Below are positions 20,220-31,860 of a DNA stretch of 64,000 bases, one piece after another (positions within the stretch are counted from its first letter, which is position 1; each line of letters starts with the position of its first letter). Below the pieces are notes generated by a model. It saw only the letters and a program-made list of their open reading frames with translations. It made no database searches and was not told the origin of the DNA. A program made the translations under genes and the position numbers. Origin of the DNA: Plasmodium relictum (lineage: Eukaryota; Apicomplexa; Aconoidasida; Haemosporida; Plasmodiidae); NCBI RefSeq assembly GCF_900005765.1, contig NC_041692.1, forward strand, positions 1,302,001-1,366,000, read 5' to 3'.

Positions 20220-22922
20220 TTATTTAAAGTTATGAAAATTTATTACAAGCTTAAAGTAAAAATAAGTAAATACATCATTTAAATCTTTATTCTCAATATA
20301 TTTCCTTTTATTTAATACTGTAAAATTAAAAATATTAAAAAACCTATTAACTTTTTTATTTTATTAAATTATTTTTTGAATTACTAAAAAGTGTCTAAAA
20401 AGATAAATAAGTGTAAACTTACACACTTTAAATTTTCTTTTATATATACCTTCATTAAATAAATCTTCAGCATCCTCTATACTTAAATTTGTTTCGTTTT
20501 CATTTTTTTCATTTTTTCTTAATAAATAATAATTTGCTAAAAAGTTTGCACAATGCTTTTTGTTCATCACATTTTCTACAATTCTATGTTAAAATATATA
20601 AAATAAAATTAATATGAGTGATAATTGTAGTATTAATAAAAAGGATATTAATAAAATTACATTATTTATATAAAAAAAAATATATATATATATAGTATTT
20701 TCTTCTTTATTATTTACTCTCCATTGTATGAGCTATACAAAGAAAAAACTTTTATTAACATTGCTTCTTCTTCACTAGGTAAAAATAAAAGTCCTATATT
20801 TGAAAAAAAAAGTAATAAAAAAAATATAGAAAAAATTTAGGTGAAATCAGAAGAAACTAATAACTATTATTAATAAAACAATTGTATAAAGTTTTTTTTT
20901 CTTTTTGTATCTATTTTTATATATTTTCTAATAATTGAAGTTTTTTTAATCATATATAATGAATTCATCAGAATGCTTCATATAATAAATATAATTGTAT
21001 TTGTTTTTTGCATTATTTTTATATCTAATTTACAAATATATAACTTTTGTTATATTTTTTCTTTTTTTTTAACTATATTATTATAATATATGAATATAAA
21101 ATTATTTGTTTTCTTTTCTTATACACTAACATAGATGCATAATTTACATATATTAATTATTTGTATTTATAAAAATTTTAGTATATATTTTTATAATCCT
21201 ACTTTTTAATTCTAAATAATCCATCTCCGTTTTTTTTAATTCTTCTGTTTTATTTAATTGAAATCTCTCTTTATTTTCGAAGTTACTTATTATTTTTTTT
21301 TGTTTTTCTTCTAAATTAGTTTTTTCTTGTTGTAATTTTTTTATTTCATTTTTTAGTTCAGTAATTTTTTCCCTTTCGATTTCTAATTGTTTTAAGTTAT
21401 TTGTATTAATATCCTCAATTTCAATATTTTTTTCTTCAATAATTTTTAATGCATTATTTATTTCTTCTTTTAATTTTTTATTAATTTCTTCTTTATAAAT
21501 ACATTTTTTCTCTATTTCTTGTATTCTTTCTTTTATTTCGAATTCTTCAGAACTTCGTGATTTTAATTTAGAACAATTAATATTATTTTCTATAATTAAC
21601 TCATCACTTTTTTTTTTGTCCTTATTCTTTTGGTTGCTTGTTATTTCTATTATATCTGTCATAGTTTCCTGGTTTTTTATATCATTAAAAGTGTTACAAG
21701 ATGAATTCATCATATCACAAACGGCATTGACACCAATACTTTGTTTTTCTACGGAAACTTGTATTCCCACATTATATTTTTCGTGATTTAATTCTTCTTT
21801 TGAAAATTTTAACGTAGTTAAATGCTTAATTAACACATTAAACTATTTAAAAAAAAAAAAAAATTAATGATAATTTATACATGCATATATTGTTTATTTA
21901 TTTTTATGAATAAAAATATTTTCTATTATAGAAAAATTATATATACACTCATCATTTTTTTTTTCCTTAGCATTTTTAATTATATACATATTACAACTTA
22001 TAAAAAAAAAATAAATATACTTTTTCTTGCTCTGTCATTATTAATTTACGAAATAAATATTCACTAAGTCTATGCAATATTTGGAAAAAGTCTTTATATT
22101 CTAATAAAAAAAAAAAATGATTAAAAATCAATTATTACAATTAAATGCTAATCCTAGAGGGATAATAAGTATAATGAAAATATTTTAAATATTTTGAATA
22201 TACAAATTTTGTTTAAAATTTATTAATTGTTTCTTTTTCATTTACTTTTTCTTTAAAATACCTATATATCCAATTTTTAGAGAATTGGATGGTTTGAAAA
22301 TATAATGTAATATATCCTTGTTTTTATTTTTAGGCAATAAATTACAATCATAGCACTATAAAAAAAATGTATTAATGTAATCTAAAAGTTAAAAACAGGA
22401 AACATATATGTAAAGAATAAAATTGAATTATGATAAAAATAAAAACATAACTTTACATATCTAAAATAGGAAATAATAAAATGTCTAAAAATAATTCTTG
22501 CAATTACATACTACCAAAATATGTTACTTATATACATTATTTTAAAACATAGATTTTTTATTTTATATTTTTTAAGTTATATAATTTATTTATACTTTTA
22601 ACATTACAAAAATAAACTATAAGTATGCATATATATACTATGCAAAAAAAAAAAATGTAGTACAATTCTATTATATATATATATATATATATATTTTAAC
22701 CATTTTTATGAATTCATTAACACCCATATATCCATTTATTGAATATCTTTTAAAAATATTTTCTAATGATTTATTTAATTCATAACTCAAGTAAATTGCA
22801 GTGCCATCATTTTCAGGTATTAAATATGCTTGCTCTGTGATATATTCTTGTTCTTTTATCTTTTGAATTGTTTTAAATTTAACTCGTGGAGATAACGGTT
22901 TTCCCTGATTTATGCAAGCCAT
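20220..22922 (-). CDS. p25-alpha/TPPP-like plus coiled-coil protein, seven exons
   Basis: Exons on the minus strand: 22701-22922, 22262-22355, 22021-22100, 21203-21842, 20718-20793, 20423-20583, 20220-20317. Junction phases agree throughout and give 456 residues. The N-terminal ~130 residues include LENIFKRYSINGYMGVNEF, MCYDCNLLPKN and YIEYKDFFQILHRLSEYLF. The pattern (helix, F..xCxDC.LL, then I.Y..F...L..L) resembles the EF-hand-like p25-alpha fold of tubulin-polymerisation-promoting proteins; this is pattern inference with no search behind it. Residues ~195-345 are a long Glu/Lys coiled coil (KKLKEEINNALKIIEEKN and similar). Residues ~346-371 contain LLFLPSEEEAMLIKVFSLY. The C terminus is acidic then basic. 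The last exon, after a strong GTAAGT donor, is the least certain. A cytoskeletal or flagellar role would fit but is unproven. Confidence 0.75.
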
Positions 22923-25492
22923 TATAATTTTATTTTCATTTGTTTTAATTGACTATATTATTAATATTTTAATAAACTTTAAAAAACAAATTGATTAAAA
23001 AAATAATATATATATAAAAAAAAAAAAAAAAAAGATAATAAAAAGTAAAATATAAAAAGAAAAATAAATAAAAACAAAAAACTTAAGAAATAAATATAAA
23101 AAATTTTATTATAAACAAATAATTTTTTTATCACATTATAAAAAATTAAAAACAAATAAATGCATAAATACATATATACAAAAAAATATATTTTTAATAA
23201 ATTTAAAATAAAATAAATAAAAAAAAAAAGACAATTTTATTAAGAGATTGAAAAAAAAAAAAAAAAGAGATACACGAATATTGTTATTATATTGTCTATA
23301 AAAATACGTTATTTATAAAAAAAAAAAAAATTTAAAGCATTATTTTTAAAAAATAATATTTATATAGATATATTCATAAAAATTATTTAATTAATGAAAA
23401 TAATCTCAAAATACAATCTAAAGTGTAACGTTTCTTTGAATGCATTTTTGCCTGTTTTTTTTTTTCTTTTTTCTTTCTTGTTTTTATTATTTTTATATAT
23501 CTTATGTAGTTCTAATTTTCCACTTATTTATCATCTCTTAAAAATAAACATTTTTAGTATTCTTTATCTTATTAAAATTTTTTAATAAAAAAGATACGTT
23601 TTTGTTTCCTTGAAAGGTATACGTTATCGTTGTAGTGCACCTAAATGCACTACAAAAAAAAAAAAAAAAACTTCTTTTTCTTCTTTTTTACCTTATTTAT
23701 TTTTAAATTTTTTCTTTATCTTCATAGACTTTTACTTTTATCATTTTATTTTTTTTAATTATTTACTTCATAATAATTTTTTATTTTTTATTTCTTTTGA
23801 ATAAAATCCTATATTTTTTTAGAAAAATAAACCTAATATTTTATTTTACAGAGTGAATTAGTATCTTGATTATTCCATGAAGAACAATAAAAAATACTTG
23901 AAATAATTTAAATATGAAAATACAATATATATTATCATTTATTTTTATTTATAAAGAAAAATAGAATAATAGGATTAAAAATAAAATCAAATTTTCTATT
24001 GATACAAAAAAAAAATTATAGAAAATGTCTACAATTTTATAGAATTTCATATTATATTTTTTATCTAGATATGTCTTTTATTATTTTTCTATTCTACGCA
24101 AAATTATAATCTGTTATATAGATTTATAGTAGTATATTAATTACAGAATTTTATGGTTTTAATATTTAAAAAAAAAAAATGAAAATAAACAATATAATTG
24201 ATAATTCTATATTGTATTATTTTTTTTTTATAATCCTAAAAATTCTATTAATTTCCTATAATTCTTATAGTTTTTAACCTGTTGTTATTTTATTTTTTTT
24301 TTTTCAATCTTTGTTATAAGATTAAACTTATTCATTTACTATTTGTATTGAAAATTCTCTATTTTTTTTTCTCTTCTTTATTTTACACACACACATTTTA
24401 ATAATTATAAAATTTGAAAAATTAAAACGTTTATCTTTTTTGAAAATAGAAAAAAGAAAGAATTTTATTTACATAAATTTTTGTGTAAGAATAGATTCCT
24501 TTTTTTTTTTTTTTTTTGCATTATTTGCACACAAATGAATATATAAGCATATAAAATTAAAAAAAAGAAAAAAAGGTCTACATTTTTGTTTGCTTTACAT
24601 ATATTTATATATAAAATAATTATATATATATATATATTTATATAATTAAAATTTTTAAGTACCCAAAAAAAAAGTCTACATAATAAATGTTATAGATAAA
24701 GTAAAGCATAAAGAAGAAAAAAAAATTATCATTATAATTAAAGAATCAATAAATCCTTAAGAAGCAAGGCTATTTGAAAAACTCTAAAAAAATTAACGTT
24801 TTTTGTTTTATTTTCATTGCACGTGTTCTATGAAACAGTTTCGCGTAAATTTATTTTTTTTTTTAAAATTTATTTTATATATGTTAATTTTTAAAGTAAC
24901 TTATTTAATAATTAATCAAATAATAATAGTTTTATATTTATTAATTATAAAAAGACAGATTTTATATAATTAAATATATTTCATGAGCTTATAAGACTTG
25001 CAATTAAGTAAATTTTTTTTTTTTTTTTTTGTTACACATTATTATTTGTTTTTTTGTTTTATAAATATTTCTATTATTTTTTTTTTTTTTTTTTTGTTAA
25101 GTTTTTATTGATTTATTTTTATTTTGTTATTTTGCTTTTATTGTTGTAACTGTTTCTATATTATTTTCATCTTTTTTAATTTGTCTATATTTTATATATA
25201 AATAAAAAAAATTATTTTCAAATATAGTTTATTACAATAATTAATAAAATTACATTAAAGTATTTGCATAAAAAAAATTAAAGTTTTAGAATTTTAAAGG
25301 TATAATAATAAAAAAAAAAATAGTTATATAAATATATTTAAAAATTAGATAACATATATTCCTTTTTTTTTTTTTAATATTAATTTGTTTTGTCTTATTT
25401 AATTTATTGGTTTATATAGTGTTGTTATTTTATTTTATTATCTTTTTTTTTTTTTTTTTTTATGATTCATTGTAAATATTAATATATTTAAG
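22923..25492. other. Divergent intergenic region upstream of IMC1h
   Basis: A 2.6 kb region containing two divergent promoters. It holds long T tracts (for example 25017-25030, 25078-25095, 25443-25461), (TA)n runs and a structured GC-richer element near 23587-23656. TGCACGTG at about 24819 and a GAAACAGTTTC inverted repeat at about 24833 lie roughly 0.65 kb upstream of IMC1h. Short Phe-rich open frames (23394-23585, 23610-23804) are not convincing genes. Confidence 0.65.
23587..23656. ncRNA. Candidate structured element: two stem-loops next to oligo-T
   Basis: A perfect 10-bp inverted repeat, TTGTAGTGCA at 23630-23639 and TGCACTACAA at 23646-23655, encloses a 6-base loop (CCTAAA). Just to its left, GATACG at 23593-23598 and GTATACGTTATC near 23617-23628 can form a second, imperfect stem around TTTCCTTGAAA. 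Read on the minus strand, the perfect hairpin comes first, then the second stem, then TTTTTT, which is how a short pol III transcript would end. Read on the plus strand it is followed by a 17-base A run. It is more GC-rich than its surroundings. It matches no RNA I know; the arms also carry GTGCA motifs recognised by some ApiAP2 factors, so a DNA binding site is an alternative. Confidence 0.3.
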
Positions 25493-26998
25493 ATGCCTTA
25501 TCAAGAATTATATGAATCCAATAAAAATTATGAGAATGAAAATGATGATATTAATTACAATGAAATAACTAATAATATGCTAGAAAAAATAGACAAGCAT
25601 ATGAGTGAAGAATCATCTGTTTTTCCTAATTACTCAGAAAATATAGACAAAAATGCAGCTGCTAACTTAAATGAAGAAAAAAATGCAACAAATGAGCCAG
25701 CTCTATTAGGAAGTGAAAAAGATATTAGTCAAGAAAATGGAATAAATAAGAATATAGCGCATGCTTCATTATACCCTCGTAGGGTAATGACAGCACTAGG
25801 CCCATTGCCTTTACCAGAAGAATTTAAAAAAAATATACCAGAAAAATTTGTTGCAAAACCTATAATTGAAGAAAGAGAAATATATGTGTCAAAAAAGGAA
25901 AGAAAACAAAGAGAAATAGAAATCCCACATGTTAAATATGAGCATTCATTTGAAAAAATCAAAAAGCAATTCAAAGTTAGCAAATTAGTACCAAGCGTTT
26001 CACAGGTAATAAAAGAAGTACCAAAGGAAGTATTAAAACCAGTAATTGAAGAAAAAATAATTGAAGTTCCTCAAGGAGTGAAATATGTTGAAGTTCCAGT
26101 AGAAGTACCATGCTTATATCCACCTAAAATAGTACCTAAAGTAGTAACACAATATGTAGAAAGAATAGTAGAGACCATTAAACCGGTGGTGCAAGAAAAA
26201 ATTATTGAAGTTCCACAAACAGTTATAAAACAAGTACCAAAAATTAAAACAGTGGAAGTACCTTATTATGTACCAAGATACGTAGAAAAAATAGTTGAAG
26301 TACCTTTTAAGCCAAATGGAGAAATGCCCAAATTAGGTACTAATGCTCCCTTCTCCATTTCTGAATCTTTGCCACCTTTAAAGCCAACTCATTTTCTAAA
26401 TAATCACCAGTTTCCTAATGAGCAATTTTATATGCAGAATTCAATGTTTCCTCAAATGAATAATTATAGCAAATCTCTTGAACAAAATATTATGAATAGC
26501 ACTATGCCCATTATACCTAATTTAAGTATGCCAACAAATATTTTAAAGCCTATGAATTCTAAACAATCCTTTAATAATTCTCCTATGAATTTCCCCATGA
26601 ATTCGAGCTCCTTTTTAAATTCTAATGGAGATTATAATGGACAAGAAAATTTAGCTAGTCAAATAGAAAATTTACCTCATACACATAATTTACCAGAAGG
26701 CTTACAATGGCACTATCCAGATGGAGTAATGAACAAAACAATAATGAATAACAGATGCGTACCTCCATTAGTTGTTACTTGCCCTCCAGAAATTGGAAGA
26801 GTTACTTGTTCTCGTAAAGATATTCAACCAGATATTTTAACTAAAACAGGTGTTTACGAATTTGACGGATTTAAAAAAAAAGGAACTTCTCAATCCCTTT
26901 TTCCTCCTTTAGCTCATCATGATCAAGTCCCTTTCTTACCTCCACCAGCAGCACCAGGGACACCTGATGTCAGAACTATTGAAAATAACCAATATTAA
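25493..26998 (+). CDS. IMC1h: Alveolin, inner membrane complex protein 1h
   Basis: A 501-residue single-exon protein. The core (about residues 115-275) is the alveolin signature of repeated Val/Pro/Glu/Lys/Ile blocks: KPVIEEKIIEVPQ at 182-194, YVEVPVEVP near 198, RIVETIKPVVQEKIIEVPQ near 224-242, and VEVPYYVPRYVEKIVEVPF. The N terminus is acidic and Asn-rich, then HASLYPRRVMTALGPLPLP. The C-terminal third is Asn/Met/Pro-rich, ending in a Cys-bearing segment (CVPPLVVTCPPEIGRVTC, about 421-439) that may be lipidated or disulfide-linked, and a Pro-rich tail. Alveolins form the filament network under the inner membrane complex and give shape and motility to zoites. The symbol comes from the gene's place between SET10 and GRP94, matching IMC1h (PF3D7_1221400) as I recall it; other alveolins share the repeat. 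Confidence 0.9.
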   Translation: MPYQELYESNKNYENENDDINYNEITNNMLEKIDKHMSEESSVFPNYSENIDKNAAANLNEEKNATNEPALLGSEKDISQENGINKNIAHASLYPRRVMTALGPLPLPEEFKKNIPEKFVAKPIIEEREIYVSKKERKQREIEIPHVKYEHSFEKIKKQFKVSKLVPSVSQVIKEVPKEVLKPVIEEKIIEVPQGVKYVEVPVEVPCLYPPKIVPKVVTQYVERIVETIKPVVQEKIIEVPQTVIKQVPKIKTVEVPYYVPRYVEKIVEVPFKPNGEMPKLGTNAPFSISESLPPLKPTHFLNNHQFPNEQFYMQNSMFPQMNNYSKSLEQNIMNSTMPIIPNLSMPTNILKPMNSKQSFNNSPMNFPMNSSSFLNSNGDYNGQENLASQIENLPHTHNLPEGLQWHYPDGVMNKTIMNNRCVPPLVVTCPPEIGRVTCSRKDIQPDILTKTGVYEFDGFKKKGTSQSLFPPLAHHDQVPFLPPPAAPGTPDVRTIENNQY

Positions 26999-28802
26999 TT
27001 TTATTAACATGCTCATAATTACCTGTTTATGTGTTTCTCCTGGATATATATATATTTATCTACTTTATAAAATATAATTAACTCTGTAAAATAGAACATA
27101 AAATTTTTGATACATTGTTTTATATTAACAAGATCATTAGTATAAATATATTATATGAATTAATTCTGCTTAATTGTTTACAAATTGTTTTTGTTTTTAT
27201 TTAATATGCTTTTTTGTTTATACATAATCTTATAGATGTATATATATATTATATATAGTAAATAACAAATTGCAGAAATAATAATATTTATTAAAAAAAA
27301 AAAGAAAAAATATATTTAAAATTAAAATTAATAAATAATAAAAATAATAAAGATAAAAATGAAAGAACATTTTTATAATAGATCATAAAAAATTATTATT
27401 TTAATTTCCATATAATATAGATACCATTTTTATATAACTATGGTTATTATTATATGTACTATTAGATACATAAAATATTTTTTATTTTGATCTTAAAATA
27501 TAACATTAATAATTATATATATTGTCTTTTTTGTTAATAATATTTGCATATGCGTTCATTTTTATATATATATATTATCCTATCCTTCTATTATAGATTA
27601 ATTTTTTTTTTTTTTCCCCCTTTTTACATTTCTTGTATGTAAAATATTTCTTAGTAAAAATTATATTTAAAATCCTTAATATTTAATGAAAAAAAAAAAA
27701 ATCAGAAAAGTAATTAAGTTCATATTATATATTTTAAGAATGATTTATAAAAAAAAAAAAAAAAATATATATTTGATATATTACAAATTATCATTAAAAC
27801 GGAATTATGAGGAATAATGGTGTTTTAATATTAATCTTAACTTTTTTATAAGTAATTTTTTTTTTTTCTTGGAGTAATTTATTAGTTTTGCTTTCTACAT
27901 GATAAAAATTTTATTAATTTCATAATATATAAATAAAATTGATAAAATTTATATTTTATCAATTATATAAATGAGCAATTTACCATTAAGGTGTTACTGT
28001 CATATGGAGATAAAAAAAGTTGTTTAAAATTATTGTTATTACAATTTTGCTTAGAATAAAACAGTATAGTCATATATATATTGTATTAATTTTGCTTATA
28101 TTAAATAAAAATAAAGACGATAATATAGAATAAATGGAAAAAGAAGTATAGAATAACATAATGAAGTTTAAAAAATAAGTATAAAAATTATAAGTGAAAC
28201 AAAATAATAGTTTAATGTAGAAGTGTATATAATAATTAAATAAAATATAAAAAACTATAAGATAAAATTATAAGAAAATAAAATAAAATAATTAATAATA
28301 CAAAGAAGAAAGAGATATGTAAATATAACTCACATAAAAATTAATAATTTAAAATTAAATAATGCATAAAAATTTTAAATGTAAATATACTCATATTTTA
28401 GCAAAAGAAATACTTCATTTAATTTAAAAATAATAAATTTAATAATTTTTTTTATTTTTTTAAATATTCATATTTTTTGATTTTTTGGATATTTTAAAAT
28501 TTTATAAGAAATAATAAAATATCTCTATATATAAAAAATATTCTACATTATAAAAAAATTATGTATATAACTAAGGAATGCAAATGTGTTGATATACGTA
28601 AACAAAATTAAAAAATTATTTATTAAAAATTATTTTATAAAACTCTTTATTAAATAATAGATGATTAAAATATCTGATAATTATTAAAAAAAAATTTATT
28701 GGAAAGAGTATGTAATTATTTATTAAACAGGAAAATTTTACATAAAATTGTTTGATTCTTCAATACAAGTAAATTTTAAAAGAAAAAAATGCTAAAAAAG
28801 TA
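26999..28802. other. Intergenic region between IMC1h and the HPR-like gene
   Basis: It holds the IMC1h 3' flank and the promoter of the next gene on the same strand. It is A/T tracts, (TA)n runs and, at about 27603-27625, a long T tract followed by five C and five T, one of the few C runs in the noncoding part of this window. No coding potential is seen. Confidence 0.7.
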
Positions 28803-31127
28803 ATGATTTTTAATAGTTTTAAGAATATTATAAAAAATGGAAATATTATAATTAGGAAGAAGCCCATTTTTGAATATAATGTGAGATATATGAAAAACAA
28901 AAGGAGAGGGCTAAAGGAACAACCAAGAAAAAAACCATTAGATATAGAAAAAAAAATTAAGAATCCTGATAAATATGAAGAGAAAATGCACTTTGATAAC
29001 TTATGTAAAGGAGAATTATATTTACCTGAATCATGTAAAGCAAAAAAATTAGCTATGCTATGTAATCGCTTGTTTTATTTTAATATAAATGATGAAGACT
29101 TATTAGATAGATATGCTCAGAGAGCTATTGTTATAGCTAATAGTATGAGTACTAAAGAAATTTCCTTAATATTAAATACAATGAGAAAATTTAATCATAA
29201 AAATGAAAAATTATTAGAAACATTTGCTAAATATATACCGAGTAAATTACATAAAGGAGTTCCACAAGACATCTCCTTAATATTAAACGCATATTCTCAT
29301 TTCAATTATATTGACAAAAATTTATTTAATAGAATATGTGAAGAAATACCTCATAAAATCCCACATTTTCAACATAATCATATATCAAGTGTTATTAATG
29401 CTTTTTACAAATTAAAAATAAAAGATAAAATTATAATAGATGATATGGCCGATGAAATAGTTGAACGAATTAATGAGTTTGATACAAAATCTTTAACAAA
29501 CATTATTAATTCTTTCTCGAAATTAAACTATAGAAATGAAAATAAAAAAGTTATATGGGAAAAATTTATTGAAGCAGTAAAAAATTTAAATAAACAATTC
29601 AACCTTTTAGAAGTTATATTAATTACTAATGCTTTTTGTAAAAAAAGAATGAAAAATAAAAATATTTATAATTTTTTAAATGAAATTTTAAATTATCACA
29701 TTTTTGAAAAAAAATCATTAAATTCTAATAATGCTTTTCTACTTTGTACAGCTGCTCATTCTTTCGCTTACATTAAATTTTATTCTAAAAAGTTATTTGA
29801 TTTTATTATTTCATACTTTTCAGATGAAAATAATTATATATCATTAGATTCTCAACATTTTTCTCAATTGATTTATTCATTTTCCGTGTTTAATATTAAC
29901 AATCCCATATTTGTTGATGTTTTTATTAAAATGTCATGTAAAAGAATAGAGAATAAAGAATTGAATGAACAAACACTGTCTACCATTGCATATTCATTTG
30001 CTAAATTAAAAATAAGAAATACAAAATTTTTTGTTTTATTATCTTCTTATATTATTAAAGAAAAAATAAACTTATCGGCTCAAAGCTTAAGTTTAATTTG
30101 TTATAGTTACTCTAAATTACGAATAAAGTCAGAAATCCTATTTTATTTTTTATCTATTCAAATATTTCAAAGTATGAATATGCTAACTAAGCAAGGTCTA
30201 TCTATTATCTTAAGTTCTTATTCTAATTTAAAAATTTTTAATGTAAAATTGTTTACCTTGATAAATAAATATTTAAATCTTTATTCTGACAATTTTACAA
30301 GTGAGGAATGTTTATTGATTTGTAAAAACTATGAAAATATATTAAAAAATATGAACAATGAAATGGAAAATAAAAGTAATGACAAAAATTTACTTATGAG
30401 AATGTCTAATACAAAAAAAGAATTAAGTAATTTTGTTCAAATTTTAAAAGAGAAAATAAAGTTTTTTGAAAATAAAATTGATTCAAAATCTAATATTTCT
30501 TTAAAGGATAATGAAAAAGAACAAAAAGAAGAAGAATATGATGAAGATAATGAGGAGAGTTTTTTTTCTATTTTTAATCAAAATGATATTTTGAATGATG
30601 ATCCAAAAGAAGAAAACGAAGAATTGAACCATTTTATAAATTCTGATAAATTACTGGAAACATTTGATGATACCCACGATGTCAAGAAAAAAGAAGATAC
30701 TTTAAAAATATATGAAAAAATGTTTTTAAATAATGCAGAAAGCACTAATAGTAATAGAATTTCTCTAATGAATGAGGAGTTAAGTAAAAAGCTTCACTCT
30801 ATTTTAGATAATCAGAACAAACAGATAGAAGAAAATAAAATGTCTGAGAATAAAAGTGCAAAAAGTTTAATAGAGTTGATGACTGCAAATAAACCACCAA
30901 AAATAAATTATGATAAAGAAAATTTAATAAAATCAGCTGAACAAGTAGAAACAGAATTCATAAAAGCATACATAAATGAAAAAGATGAATCTAATGGTAG
31001 CAGTAAAATTGGAAGAAATTCAAAAAAAAGAAAAAAAAAAGTTAATAAAATTTTGTCTAAAAAATATGAGCCTGTGGATGATCTTTCTACTTTGCAAAAA
31101 AAATGGAATAATTTTTATGAAAAATGA
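28803..31127 (+). CDS. Helical-repeat (heptatricopeptide-like) protein, probably mitochondrial
   Basis: A 774-residue single-exon protein. Residues ~1-40 are basic and lack acidic residues until position 24 (MIFNSFKNIIKNGNIIIRKK), consistent with a mitochondrial presequence. Residues ~110-510 are a run of about ten helical repeats of roughly 35-40 residues with a recurring pattern: ISLILNTMRKFN, ISLILNAYSHFN, ISSVINAFYKLK, LTNIINSFSKLN, LSTIAYSFAKLK, LSLICYSYSKLR, LSIILSSYSNLK, each followed by a segment ending LF..L. This matches the heptatricopeptide/octotricopeptide-type repeats of apicomplexan organellar RNA-binding proteins, often found with RAP domains. I see no RAP domain; the C-terminal ~240 residues are acidic low complexity with a basic end. 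Likely role by family: binding mitochondrial rRNA fragments or transcripts (inference). Confidence 0.85.
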   Translation: MIFNSFKNIIKNGNIIIRKKPIFEYNVRYMKNKRRGLKEQPRKKPLDIEKKIKNPDKYEEKMHFDNLCKGELYLPESCKAKKLAMLCNRLFYFNINDEDLLDRYAQRAIVIANSMSTKEISLILNTMRKFNHKNEKLLETFAKYIPSKLHKGVPQDISLILNAYSHFNYIDKNLFNRICEEIPHKIPHFQHNHISSVINAFYKLKIKDKIIIDDMADEIVERINEFDTKSLTNIINSFSKLNYRNENKKVIWEKFIEAVKNLNKQFNLLEVILITNAFCKKRMKNKNIYNFLNEILNYHIFEKKSLNSNNAFLLCTAAHSFAYIKFYSKKLFDFIISYFSDENNYISLDSQHFSQLIYSFSVFNINNPIFVDVFIKMSCKRIENKELNEQTLSTIAYSFAKLKIRNTKFFVLLSSYIIKEKINLSAQSLSLICYSYSKLRIKSEILFYFLSIQIFQSMNMLTKQGLSIILSSYSNLKIFNVKLFTLINKYLNLYSDNFTSEECLLICKNYENILKNMNNEMENKSNDKNLLMRMSNTKKELSNFVQILKEKIKFFENKIDSKSNISLKDNEKEQKEEEYDEDNEESFFSIFNQNDILNDDPKEENEELNHFINSDKLLETFDDTHDVKKKEDTLKIYEKMFLNNAESTNSNRISLMNEELSKKLHSILDNQNKQIEENKMSENKSAKSLIELMTANKPPKINYDKENLIKSAEQVETEFIKAYINEKDESNGSSKIGRNSKKRKKKVNKILSKKYEPVDDLSTLQKKWNNFYEK

Positions 31128-31860
31128 AGAAATTTCGTAAAATAAAAAAGTATGAAATTTTTATGTAAAATTTTACTCTATTATTTTTCTATATAATTTT
31201 CATTTTTAATATAGGCTCATATTTTCCTTCCTATTAATATGTGTATCTATTAATTTTTTTTTCTTTTTATATATTTATATTCCAGTTACAATTACTATTT
31301 TATTTTATTTTAGTTTTTTTTTATTTTTTTAATTTGTCATATGAATATGTTTCTTATATATAATAATAATTTCAAAAAAAAAAAAAAAAGAAAAAAGTTA
31401 AATTTCAAAAAAAAAAAAAAAAAATTGAAGTACATTTTTTTTAAAAATATTTTATATTTGTATAAGATTATAAATTATAGTTTTCAATTGAATATGAGAA
31501 AAATAAAATAAGAAAAAATAATAAAAATTGAGAAAACAAATATATGTTTACAGTAAATGAAATGTTTTTAATAATGATAGTTAAATAAAGAATTAATCAC
31601 TTTTTCTTTATATGTAATAAATAATATATATATATTTATAATAAACTAAAAGCAATTTATTTTAGTATAAATGATAAATGATTGAACAATTTATGATAGA
31701 AGATATTTTATATAAACTATGTTTACTTAAATTATTTAGTACGTACCTGAGATTGTTTTGTTTCAATTCTTATGAAACTAGTAATAAATTTTATGTATAT
31801 ATATAAAAGTATAATTATATATATAATTATTAAAAAATAACAATAAAAAGAATAATCATA
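31128..31860. other. Intergenic region
   Basis: Between the HPR-like gene and the EIPR1-like gene, both plus strand. It contains two poly-A tracts (about 31375-31388 and 31409-31424) and (TA)n runs. Nothing else is seen. Confidence 0.7.

Noticed and set aside
23394-23804. Two plus-strand Phe/Leu-rich open frames upstream of IMC1h
   Set aside because: Mostly translations of T tracts; the second crosses the hairpin element and a long A run.
24815-24846. TGCACGTG plus GAAACAGTTTC inverted repeat as a small RNA gene
   Set aside because: The arms are only five bases with a one-base centre, so a stable hairpin is unlikely; kept only as a possible factor site.
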